Under the pieces are notes generated by a model. The model saw only the letters and a program-made list of their open reading frames with translations, was not told the DNA's origin and did no database searches. A DNA stretch of 64,000 bases from Pantoea rodasii (GTDB lineage: Bacteria; Pseudomonadota; Gammaproteobacteria; Enterobacterales; Enterobacteriaceae). Location of the stretch: positions 114,600-178,599 of the forward strand of contig NZ_MLFP01000009.1 of NCBI RefSeq assembly GCF_002095465.1, in the 5' to 3' direction. Below, piece by piece: positions 8,574 to 16,371 of the stretch (positions within the stretch are counted from its first letter, which is position 1; every line of letters begins with the position of its first letter). The position numbers and the translations under genes are program-made.

Positions 8574-9947
8574 TTGATCCGGCTAACTTCCTCCGATGAT
8601 CTTTCAGACCTACAACACAGAATTCTCTCCACTATCGCACGTGCCGAGTCTTCGCTCAGTTCCGGTGATCTCGCGAGGCGGCTCGGTGTGGGTCGTTCAA
8701 CCATCAAACGTCATGTCGAGGTTTTGCTTGGTCAAAACAAAATTATCAGGCATGGCACAGGAAGAGGGACTCGGTATACCGCGCAGGCGCCCTTAAACAA
8801 ACTGCTTCAATCCGGTTCATCAGTGGCGGAGAAGACACCTGAATATCATTCCTCTCCCCTCACTTCAGCTCAGTCACTGCTTCAATATCTAAACCTACCT
8901 CTGTCAGTAAGGGAGATTACCGGTTATGACCGCAGCTTCGTGGACAGTTATATTCCGAACGAAACGTTCCTCCTGCCTGAGACGTTAGCACTGACCTTGA
9001 TGAATGAAGGAAAAATGGCAGGGCAACAACCCGCGGGTACCTACGCACGAAAAGTTTTGGAGCAATTGCTCATTGATTTGTCATGGTCATCCTCTCAACT
9101 TGAAGGAAACCGATATTCATTGTTGGCCACCGAAGAACTGTTCAAAAGTGGCGCGGCCTCAAATGATTTGGATGCCGTCATGCTGCTTAACCATAAACAG
9201 GCAATTGAGTTTTTGGTCGATGCGGTCCCCGAGTCCGGATTAACGGGGCCGGTAATCAGTAACTTGCATGCTTTATTGATGCACGATTTACTGTCAAATC
9301 CTGACGAGTTAGGGGCTATCAGGCGCAAAATCGTGAATATTTCGGGAACCACCTACACTCCACTACAGGCACCGTTCCTGTTGCAAGAAATGTTCGACAT
9401 CATTATCAAAAAAGCACGGCTGATTAATAATCCTGTGGAGTCAGCCTTTTTCCTGTGGGTCAATATCGCTTATCTGCAACCCTTTGAAGACGGTAACAAA
9501 AGAACCAGCAGGCTGGCTGCAAATATTCCGCTTATGATCTACAACAGCGCTCCACTCTCCTTTCTTGATGCTGATGTAACAAGCTATGCCTACGCAATGA
9601 TGGGAATATATGAAAAACGTGACGTGACTTTAGCCGTTGAATTGTTCGAACATTTATATCGTCGTTCAATCAAACGCTATGCCGTCACACTGGAAGCCAT
9701 GGGCGTTCCGGACCCATTTAGACTTCGTCACCGGGAAGATTTAAACACCACTATTCGCTTAATCGTTGCCGATGGTCAGAATATTAATTCTGCCATGCAG
9801 ATGATTGATCTTGATCCTGATGACAGAGAGCGATTTATGCAGCTTTTGCAGAATGAACTGCGCATATTGAGTACGTCAAATTGTGCCCGGTATCGCCTAT
9901 CAATATCGTTAACGGAGCAGTGGATTCGTCAAGGTCGGCCAAGTTAG
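8574..9947 (+). CDS. Winged-helix/Fic-domain regulator with Gln in place of catalytic His
   Basis: 457 residues, predicted from a TTG start with AGAGG nine bases upstream; the frame is closed by TAA at 8553. Residues about 10-70 form a winged helix (LARRLGVGRSTIKRHVEVL with a wing HGTGRGTRY). SSQLEG (173-178) fits the inhibitory (S/T)xxxE(G/N) helix that precedes the core in class II Fic proteins. The Fic motif is QPFEDGNKRTSR starting at residue 302: the His used as base in AMP transfer is Gln (CAA 9477-9479), while GNxR is kept. It may thus bind but not transfer nucleotide, or act as a regulator only. GC content is lower than in the mdc genes. The phased repeats upstream suggest autoregulation. 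Confidence 0.85.
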   Translation: MIRLTSSDDLSDLQHRILSTIARAESSLSSGDLARRLGVGRSTIKRHVEVLLGQNKIIRHGTGRGTRYTAQAPLNKLLQSGSSVAEKTPEYHSSPLTSAQSLLQYLNLPLSVREITGYDRSFVDSYIPNETFLLPETLALTLMNEGKMAGQQPAGTYARKVLEQLLIDLSWSSSQLEGNRYSLLATEELFKSGAASNDLDAVMLLNHKQAIEFLVDAVPESGLTGPVISNLHALLMHDLLSNPDELGAIRRKIVNISGTTYTPLQAPFLLQEMFDIIIKKARLINNPVESAFFLWVNIAYLQPFEDGNKRTSRLAANIPLMIYNSAPLSFLDADVTSYAYAMMGIYEKRDVTLAVELFEHLYRRSIKRYAVTLEAMGVPDPFRLRHREDLNTTIRLIVADGQNINSAMQMIDLDPDDRERFMQLLQNELRILSTSNCARYRLSISLTEQWIRQGRPS

Positions 9948-10044
9948 TTGTGAGGCCGACTTGCAGTGTTCACGCCCGTTTTTGGCTAACCCGCATCACG
10001 GCTTAACGCTATAGTGGCCCCCTGATTCACAACATGAAACCGGC

Positions 10045-10992
10045 ATGAAACTGACTCTCGATAATGATCTCACCATCCGCAAGCTGCTGATTTTCAGTTG
10101 CTACATGGAAACGGAAAACCTCGCCAGAGCCGCAGAAACGCTGGGGATCAGCACGGTGAGCGTGCATCGTGCGCTGCACACGCTGGAAGAGAGTTTGCGC
10201 TGCCCGCTGTTTGAGCACAAAGGCCGCAATCTGGTGGCACTGCCCGCCGCCTCAACGCTGCTGGAATACAGCCGGGAAGCGCTGGCCACGTTGAGTCAGG
10301 GCATTGATGAAACGCGACGCAGCGCTGGTATCGGCCTGGGGCATCTGCGCGTTGGCACCTTGTATTCGCTGTCGCTGGAAACCGTGCCGCGCCTGATCAT
10401 GAAAATGAAGCTGCGGCGGCCCGAGTTAGAACTCAACCTCACCATGGGTTCCAATGAATTGCTACTGCGCGCGCTGAAAGATAATCAGCTCGACGCCATT
10501 ATCATTTCCGTCAGCGAAGCCGAGATCGATGACAAAGTTTTTGAGCAGGTCGCGCTGTTTCAGGATGACATCTTCCTCGCCGTGCCACAGGGTGACGGCG
10601 GCGGCAGCGAGGAGGATATTGATCTGCGCACCTACAGCGACAAACCTTTTGTCTCACTAGCCGAAGGTTTTGCCACCTTTGCCGGTTTTCAGGAAGCCTG
10701 TCACGTCGCCGGTTTTGAACCCAATATCGTTACGCGCGTGAATGACATCTTCTCGATGCTGAGCCTGGTGCAAGCGGGAATGGGTTATTCGCTGGTGCCG
10801 GGCAGGATGCGTAAACAGTATGAAAACGACCTGCGCTTTCTCCGCTTAGCCGAGCCGTATCAAATGCGGCAGCAGATCGCTATCGTATTTCCGCGCAACC
10901 GCGAACACGACCCAAACCTGCTGGCACTGGTGGCTGAAGGGCGTATGTTTGCCCTCAGTTTGCAGGAAAAAATTCAGCGCGCCAGCCGCTGA
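10045..10992 (+). CDS. mdcR: LysR-family regulator of malonate use, MdcR
   Basis: 315 residues. The N-terminal helix-turn-helix is MKLTLDNDLTIRKLLIFSCY to LGISTVSVHRALHTLEESL, followed by a LysR effector domain. It lies head to head with the end of the mdc operon: its last 19 bases overlap the 3' end of mdcH. This placement next to mdcH and the sequence type point to MdcR, the malonate-responsive activator. The target would be the mdcA promoter 7 kb away (18027-18180). The name rests on family and context. Confidence 0.85.
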   Translation: MKLTLDNDLTIRKLLIFSCYMETENLARAAETLGISTVSVHRALHTLEESLRCPLFEHKGRNLVALPAASTLLEYSREALATLSQGIDETRRSAGIGLGHLRVGTLYSLSLETVPRLIMKMKLRRPELELNLTMGSNELLLRALKDNQLDAIIISVSEAEIDDKVFEQVALFQDDIFLAVPQGDGGGSEEDIDLRTYSDKPFVSLAEGFATFAGFQEACHVAGFEPNIVTRVNDIFSMLSLVQAGMGYSLVPGRMRKQYENDLRFLRLAEPYQMRQQIAIVFPRNREHDPNLLALVAEGRMFALSLQEKIQRASR

Positions 10993-11873
10993 AACAGACG
11001 CAGCGCCAGTTCAGTGCCGCTGCGCTCAAAGGCGATACACTCGCCCTGACACTGCACACCGCGCGTTAAACCCGTCAGCACTTCGCCGGGTGGCATCTCA
11101 ATCACCAGACGCACATCGCGTTCTTTTGCCGCCACCATCGCTTCATGCCAGCGCACGCTGCGTGCCATGTTCATCGCCAGATCCTCAGCAATACGCTCCG
11201 GCTGCCAGAGAACGCGGGCGCTGCTGCCGCTTAAATAGGCTCTTTGCGGACGTTGCAGGGTGACCTTGTCGATAGCGGCTTTAAGCTGCTGCGCAGGGCT
11301 ATCCAGCAGCGCACAGTGGGACGGCACGCTGATTGCCAACCGCTGCGCACGCTGTGCCCCGCGCGCCAGTGCCTGCTGCGCCACCGCCGCCATCGCGCTA
11401 TCGCTACCCGCTATCACAATCTGTGTTTCGGCATTGATGTTGGCGATAAAGCTGGTTTGCCCATCCACCAGTGCTTCGACTTGTGCCAGCGTCATGCCAC
11501 TGATCGCTGTCAAACCATAACCCTGCGGATACGCCTGCTCCATCAGTTCACCGCGCAGTGCCACCAGATGCAGGGCATCAATAAAATCCAGTGCCCCAGC
11601 GATCACCGCCGCAGGATACGCACCGATCGAGAGACCGCACACCATATCCGGCTCAACCCCGCTGGCAATCAGCCGGCGCGCCGCCGATACGCCCGCAATC
11701 AGCAGCGCCAGCTGCACCGCGCGTGTATGTTGCAGTGCTGCGGCCGAATCGAGTTGCAACAGTTCATCACCCAGCACCTGATGCGCCACTTGCCAGGTCT
11801 CATCGCGCGGTAGCAACTGCAGCATGCCAGGCCGTTGCGTGCCCTGCCCCGGAAAAGTGAACAGCGTTTTCAT
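10974..11873 (-). CDS. mdcH: Malonyl-CoA:ACP transacylase MdcH
   Basis: 299 residues, FabD-like. It loads malonate onto the thiol of the prosthetic group of the acyl carrier subunit MdcC during activation of the decarboxylase. FPGQGTQRPGM is at the N-terminus and the nucleophile elbow is GLSIGAY; the partner His is expected in the VPSHCALL region. I start at MKTLFTFPGQG (ATG at 11873), which overlaps the mdcG stop as ATGA; the open frame upstream is a shadow inside mdcG. It is the last gene of the operon and runs into the 3' end of mdcR. Confidence 0.92.
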   Translation of the reverse strand: MKTLFTFPGQGTQRPGMLQLLPRDETWQVAHQVLGDELLQLDSAAALQHTRAVQLALLIAGVSAARRLIASGVEPDMVCGLSIGAYPAAVIAGALDFIDALHLVALRGELMEQAYPQGYGLTAISGMTLAQVEALVDGQTSFIANINAETQIVIAGSDSAMAAVAQQALARGAQRAQRLAISVPSHCALLDSPAQQLKAAIDKVTLQRPQRAYLSGSSARVLWQPERIAEDLAMNMARSVRWHEAMVAAKERDVRLVIEMPPGEVLTGLTRGVQCQGECIAFERSGTELALRLFQRLAR

Positions 11874-12478
11874 CTCATTTCCTCTGTCCAGGGAAGATGC
11901 GTCAGGCGTGGGCCGCGTGCGGTTTTCAGCAACACGCGCCCCTCGCGCAGCCATTCATTAAGCGCAAATGCCCCCACCGGCGTTTCCACCTGGGTATCCG
12001 CACGGCAGGGCAAACATGCAAGTTGTTGCTGCCAGGCCGCGACTTCCTCCGTCTGCAGCGGCAACGGTGCACGAATTAACAGATCAAGATCGCTCGTGGC
12101 ATGTAGCACCGGCAACCCGGTCGCCAGCGCGAATCCCGTGCTGCCGGTCACGCCCCACGGCCATGACCAGCGCTGCTGATGCAGTTGCATCAATGCCACA
12201 ACCGTAGGGAATGCGCGAAACGGTGAATCGCTTGCACGCGCCATCAATGCTTCAGGTGTATCAATGCGCATCACATCCTCTCGCCGCACCCATCCCGCCG
12301 CCCGTTGATGGCGCGCACTGCCGCGCACGCCAATCGGGATACGATCCTGCTGCATCACATCACGCCGCACCACCACCGGCTGCTGAGCGTTCCACTGCTG
12401 CGCCACCCAGCTTTCCTTAATATCGAGCAACGGGGTATCAGCTTGCAGCCAGAGCAGATCGTGCGGGCGGATGTTCAT
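11870..12478 (-). CDS. mdcG: Holo-ACP synthase MdcG (phosphoribosyl-dephospho-CoA transferase)
   Basis: 202 residues. It attaches the 2'-(5''-phosphoribosyl)-3'-dephospho-CoA group to the serine of MdcC. The sequence has the nucleotidyltransferase-like part PWGVTGSTGFALATGLPVLHATSDLDLLIRAP, where GSTGFALATG and SDLDL supply the metal and nucleotide site. It sits two bases downstream of mdcF and overlaps mdcH by four bases, the usual order of mdc clusters. Confidence 0.92.
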   Translation of the reverse strand: MNIRPHDLLWLQADTPLLDIKESWVAQQWNAQQPVVVRRDVMQQDRIPIGVRGSARHQRAAGWVRREDVMRIDTPEALMARASDSPFRAFPTVVALMQLHQQRWSWPWGVTGSTGFALATGLPVLHATSDLDLLIRAPLPLQTEEVAAWQQQLACLPCRADTQVETPVGAFALNEWLREGRVLLKTARGPRLTHLPWTEEMR

Positions 12479-12480
12479 GA

Positions 12481-13440
12481 TTACATTCCTGAAGTTAAGC
12501 TAATAAACAGCGGCAACGACACAATCGACAGCAGCGAACTGAGCAACAGCACCGCTTCGGCATCCGGTGACTGCACGCCAAAACGGTTACCAAACACCAC
12601 ACCAAAGAAACCGGCTGACAGCGCAATCATCAGAATCGCGGTGACCGCCACGGTGCCGTGCAGGCCAAACAGCATCACAATGCCCCACGCCAGTAACGGT
12701 TGGATCAGCAGTTTGGTTACTGTCGAGCTGATTACCATGCTGTTGATTTTCAGCTGACGCGCCGAGAGGATCACCCCGGTCAGGAACAGTGCGGCGGCGG
12801 TGGCAGCCAGACCGAGCGGTTTAATCGCGGCCAGCACCAAATCCGGCATTTTGATGCCAATGGCTGACAGCACCACGCCCAACAGCGGTCCCAGAACAAT
12901 CGGTTTTTTCACCGAGCGCCACATCAGCACCGGCAGCATCGCCAGCGTTGAACGCTGTGTCTCACCCGCCGCGCGTGCTTTTTCACGCTCCAGAATCAGC
13001 AGACAGAATGGCGTCATCAGTACTGAACCGCAGGCAATCGAGACCGCGACAGAGAGCGAAGTCGCCGAACCTTCCCCCACCACGCTGCCCAGGATGGGTA
13101 AACCCAGCGCGGCATAGTTTGGCAAGGCGACGGTCAGCGTTAATACGGCCGCATCCTGTGGCGATTTATGGAAGATTTTGGTGGCAACGAAATAGAGCAC
13201 CGCATACGCCACCCACATCGCTAGCGTCAGCACCACAATCAGCGGCATCTGCGCCACAATCCCGCTCCACGGCGTTTGCACCGTGGCGCTGAACAACGCG
13301 GCGGGCAGTGCAAAATCCATCACAAAAATATTGAGTAAAGAGACATTCTTGTTATCAACCATTTTGGCTTTGCCGGCCCAGAATCCGAGCAACATGATAA
13401 TGAAGATCGGAGCCAGAGCATGCAGAATCACGTAAGTCAT
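12481..13440 (-). CDS. mdcF: Malonate transporter MdcF, auxin efflux carrier (AEC) family
   Basis: 319 residues with about ten membrane segments, including the broken-helix pattern of AEC carriers (N-terminal MLLGFWAGKAKMVDNKNV and FVMDFALPAALFSATV). AEC proteins within mdc clusters are named MdcF and are thought to import malonate. It is separated from mdcE by a 140 bp gap holding a REP-like hairpin, so its level may be set apart from the catalytic genes. The transport role is from family and context. Confidence 0.88.
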   Translation of the reverse strand: MTYVILHALAPIFIIMLLGFWAGKAKMVDNKNVSLLNIFVMDFALPAALFSATVQTPWSGIVAQMPLIVVLTLAMWVAYAVLYFVATKIFHKSPQDAAVLTLTVALPNYAALGLPILGSVVGEGSATSLSVAVSIACGSVLMTPFCLLILEREKARAAGETQRSTLAMLPVLMWRSVKKPIVLGPLLGVVLSAIGIKMPDLVLAAIKPLGLAATAAALFLTGVILSARQLKINSMVISSTVTKLLIQPLLAWGIVMLFGLHGTVAVTAILMIALSAGFFGVVFGNRFGVQSPDAEAVLLLSSLLSIVSLPLFISLTSGM

Positions 13441-13510
13441 AAATCACCTGTTTGTTATTAAAAGAGTGAGTACTGACGCGATGGTGTTGAATTTATCAGT
13501 TGCCGCAGAG

Positions 13511-13533
13511 GCCGGACGCCGCGAGCGTCCGGC
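13511..13533. repeat. REP-like hairpin between mdcE and mdcF
   Basis: GCCGGACGC and GCGTCCGGC form a perfect nine-base stem around CGCGA. The sequence is close to enterobacterial REP (palindromic) units. It lies within the operon, 47 bases before mdcE ends on this strand, and could act as an RNA stabiliser or processing site between the enzyme genes and the transporter gene. Confidence 0.6.
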
Positions 13534-13580
13534 ATACTGACAGCCGGCAGGTTGATTTAATGCTTTTTATTATTAGGGTG

Positions 13581-14381
13581 TTACCAGCTGGCGCGCAGAC
13601 GTTCGCGCACCAGTGACGAGCTTTGACGATTCGGTGCCGCCAGGCGTGAACCTCGGCCAGGCACACGGCGCGTATCGTCAATCGCCTCTGTCAGCGTGGC
13701 TTTAACGCGCGTCACCTCTTCTTCGGTTGGCGCATCCGGATGGGTGATATCCAGCAGCGATGAGAGTAAGCCCAGCGTCGCGTAGTTCCCGATGTCATAG
13801 GCCATCGGCGGCACGCTGGCGGCGAGTTTCTCCAGCGCTTCCACGGTACGCAAGGTGATACGTGCAGCCGAGTCTTTGCCCATGGCGTGCACCTGCACTG
13901 CCGGATCGTTAAACGCGATCAGTCGATTGGCCTGATAGCCGTGCGCCAGGAATGCGCCGGACATCGCCTTACCCACGATCAGCCCAATCACCGGATGCCC
14001 GGCCAGACGCGCTTGTGCATAAGCACCCGCAGCTCCCGCTAACGCCTGATGAATACCAAAGCCCTCTTCACGACGGCCATAAGCCTGACTCGGCACATCA
14101 ATCACCGCGATGATGGGTCGTTTCACCACATTGGCTGCATCTTCAGCAATGGTTTCCTGCACTACTTTTGCCAGCGTCCAGCCTTCCAGCAATCCCACTT
14201 CACCCTGTGCGGCGCGCGGATAGCGGTTATTGGCATCCGGAACGACGGCAATAAAACGGGCGCTTTCGCCATTGAGTTCGGCATCTGCCACCTGCACCGA
14301 CGGGCAGAGCCCAGTGCGGCGTGCGCCACCGGCGGTTAGCTGGTTGAGCCACAGCTCACCCCGACTGTTATGTACACTCAT
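13581..14381 (-). CDS. mdcE: Malonate decarboxylase gamma subunit MdcE
   Basis: 266 residues, carboxyltransferase (crotonase-like) fold. With MdcD it forms the subunit pair that decarboxylates malonyl-S-ACP to acetyl-S-ACP. The oxyanion-type segment GLIVGKAMSGAFLAHGYQANRLIAF and VIDVPSQAYGRREEGFG are characteristic. It starts MSVHNSRGELWLNQL, overlapping mdcD as ATGA. The C-terminus is rich in Arg and Ser (RVPGRGSRLAAPNRQSSSLV). Confidence 0.94.
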   Translation of the reverse strand: MSVHNSRGELWLNQLTAGGARRTGLCPSVQVADAELNGESARFIAVVPDANNRYPRAAQGEVGLLEGWTLAKVVQETIAEDAANVVKRPIIAVIDVPSQAYGRREEGFGIHQALAGAAGAYAQARLAGHPVIGLIVGKAMSGAFLAHGYQANRLIAFNDPAVQVHAMGKDSAARITLRTVEALEKLAASVPPMAYDIGNYATLGLLSSLLDITHPDAPTEEEVTRVKATLTEAIDDTRRVPGRGSRLAAPNRQSSSLVRERLRASW

Positions 14382-15214
14382 GATTTCACCTCCGGGTTGA
14401 AGACCTGATGAATGGTGGCCGTGCTGGCCTGCTGCGCGGTATCGAAGCGGCTTAGGCGATCAAGATAGAAGGCATAGTTCTCACTGCGATGCAGTGCCGG
14501 CACCCCTTGCGCCAGCGCTGCATCAACCGCCGTTTTCACCGCCTGCACGCCGTCTTGCACTAACGCATCCACCAGCCCACTTTGGTAGCGAATCTCGCCG
14601 CCGGTCATGCTCCAGATAAATGGACGGTTGCGCGAGTCATACTCATCGATGCCCGCCTCCTGCTCGATAACCTGCGGGCCGTTCAATCCGAGGCGCGCTT
14701 CACGCGTCACGATCAGATGGCTGCACAGCGCAGCGGCAATCGACATCCCCCCGAAGCAGCCTACGGTTCCGGCGACGATGCCGATCACCGGCGTGTACCG
14801 ACGCAGATCGACAATCGCGGCGTGGATATCGGCAATTGCCGCCAGCCCCAAATTGGCTTCCTGTAAACGCACACCGCCAGTTTCCAGACACAGAATCGCC
14901 TGCGTCGGAATTCCGTTGCGGTTGTCTTCCGCCGCCAGTTCCAGCGCACCGGCCATCTTCGCACCGGAGACTTCGCCCATGCTGCCGCCCTGGAAGGTGC
15001 CTTCAATGGCGATCACCACCGTTGGTTGGCCGTTGTGGGTGCCTTTCATTACCACCATGCCGTCATCGGCTTGCGGCACAATGCCCTGTTTCTCCAGCCA
15101 CGGTGACATCACGCCTTCGAAAGGATCGAGCAGTTCGCGTGCGCTACCGCTGTCCAGCAATGCCAGCGCACGCTGACGGGCGCGTAATTCGATAAAGCTG
15201 CTGTCATCACGCAT
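14378..15214 (-). CDS. mdcD: Malonate decarboxylase beta subunit MdcD
   Basis: 278 residues, partner of MdcE in the decarboxylase core. The carboxyltransferase signature is seen in VVIAIEGTFQGGSMGEVSGA and GIVAGTVGCFGGMSIAAALC, typical of acyl-CoA carboxylase beta-type folds without a zinc ribbon. It starts MRDDSSFIELRARQRALALL and overlaps mdcC by eight bases. Confidence 0.94.
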   Translation of the reverse strand: MRDDSSFIELRARQRALALLDSGSARELLDPFEGVMSPWLEKQGIVPQADDGMVVMKGTHNGQPTVVIAIEGTFQGGSMGEVSGAKMAGALELAAEDNRNGIPTQAILCLETGGVRLQEANLGLAAIADIHAAIVDLRRYTPVIGIVAGTVGCFGGMSIAAALCSHLIVTREARLGLNGPQVIEQEAGIDEYDSRNRPFIWSMTGGEIRYQSGLVDALVQDGVQAVKTAVDAALAQGVPALHRSENYAFYLDRLSRFDTAQQASTATIHQVFNPEVKS

Positions 15215-15506
15215 GGTTCACCTCCTCAAACACCTGTTCGATACGGATACGCGCGACACCCGGCGTGGCACCGAAGTCATGGATTACCAGTTGGCCCGCC
15301 GGTAGCTCGGTCAGTTCCGCCAGGCGGCTGAACAACGCATCCCAACGCGCTTTGCTGTTATCCACAGAGGTGGTGATCGTCACGCTGAGCAAGGCGCTGT
15401 TATCCGCGCGATAAATGACTTCCATATCTCCTGAGCCCACCACGCCAGCCAGCGCTTGTCCGCTGAGCGTGCGACGTGCTGGGTACGACAACGTTATCTT
15501 TTCCAT
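15207..15506 (-). CDS. mdcC: Malonate decarboxylase acyl carrier protein MdcC
   Basis: 99 residues. This is the delta subunit that carries the malonyl and acetyl thioester. The serine to which MdcG attaches the dephospho-CoA derivative is expected to be S25 in VVGSGDMEV. The start is MEKITLSYPARRTL, with AGAGGTTGCT just upstream, 13 bases after the mdcB stop. Size and order fit other mdc operons. Confidence 0.94.
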   Translation of the reverse strand: MEKITLSYPARRTLSGQALAGVVGSGDMEVIYRADNSALLSVTITTSVDNSKARWDALFSRLAELTELPAGQLVIHDFGATPGVARIRIEQVFEEVNHA

Positions 15507-15519
15507 AGCAACCTCTTAA

Positions 15520-16371
15520 TCAATGAGTGGCGATGCTGACGCGATCGATAAACAGCGTGGCGGCGAGTAAATCAGCCGCGCCGCCTGGTGACGCATTCAG
15601 CGCCAGCATCGCGCTATCCAGTTGTTGTAAAGCCTGACGACCCGCAGCCTGTGAAGTACCACCTGCTAGCAGCACCGCCTGCGCGCCACGTTGTAAAGTC
15701 AACAAACCTTCCATGCCCGCACGGTTCAGCACGCAGGTATCACTCAGCGAGGTCAAAATCGCCATCAGCGCATCAAGCCGCGCCTCGGTTTCATCCGCCC
15801 CTGCTTCGCGGCTGCGATGTAACTGCGGCAGCGCCCGTTGGGTGATATGCGGAAAACCCTGCTGCGCTTCTTCACGAGCGCCAGGCACCTGAAAACGGTG
15901 CACGGCACGCAGCCCTTTACTGAAGGTTTTGGGTGCGTGGCGATCCGGTAAACAAGCCAATTCCGCGGCGCGAGTGCAGAGTTGAGCGCTGTTCGCCTCA
16001 CCGCCCTGCATCGCCGCCGCGCTGACCAACAAACCTAATGCCCAGATCGCGCCACGATGGGTATTCACCCCGTCTGTGGCAGCCATCATTTGCTGCTCCC
16101 CTTCGCGACCGAGGCGGCCAACGGTCTCGCGCAGCGCGATATCCGCCGGACGCTGCCAGCACTGCTGCGCCAGCGCATAAAAGGTCGGCGTCAGGCTGCG
16201 CGCCGATCGCTCCATCAGCGCCAGCGAGAGATCCTGATGCGCGCCGCTGCCGCGACGATCCACCAGACCCGGCTTGGGCGTCAGGTTCACTTCTTCGATC
16301 AGACAATCAGTGGCGTGCTGAGCCAGCTGATGCAGGCGGCTTTCAACCGCTTGCGGCGCGAGTCGTTTCAT
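15520..16371 (-). CDS. mdcB: Triphosphoribosyl-dephospho-CoA synthase MdcB
   Basis: 283 residues, CitG/MdcB family. It joins ATP and dephospho-CoA into the precursor of the MdcC prosthetic group. Typical motifs are LTPKPGLVDRRGSGAHQDLS and GVNTHRGAIWALGLL. Its ATG overlaps the mdcA stop by one base (TAATG), so the two are coupled. Its job comes before that of MdcG. Confidence 0.93.
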   Translation of the reverse strand: MKRLAPQAVESRLHQLAQHATDCLIEEVNLTPKPGLVDRRGSGAHQDLSLALMERSARSLTPTFYALAQQCWQRPADIALRETVGRLGREGEQQMMAATDGVNTHRGAIWALGLLVSAAAMQGGEANSAQLCTRAAELACLPDRHAPKTFSKGLRAVHRFQVPGAREEAQQGFPHITQRALPQLHRSREAGADETEARLDALMAILTSLSDTCVLNRAGMEGLLTLQRGAQAVLLAGGTSQAAGRQALQQLDSAMLALNASPGGAADLLAATLFIDRVSIATH

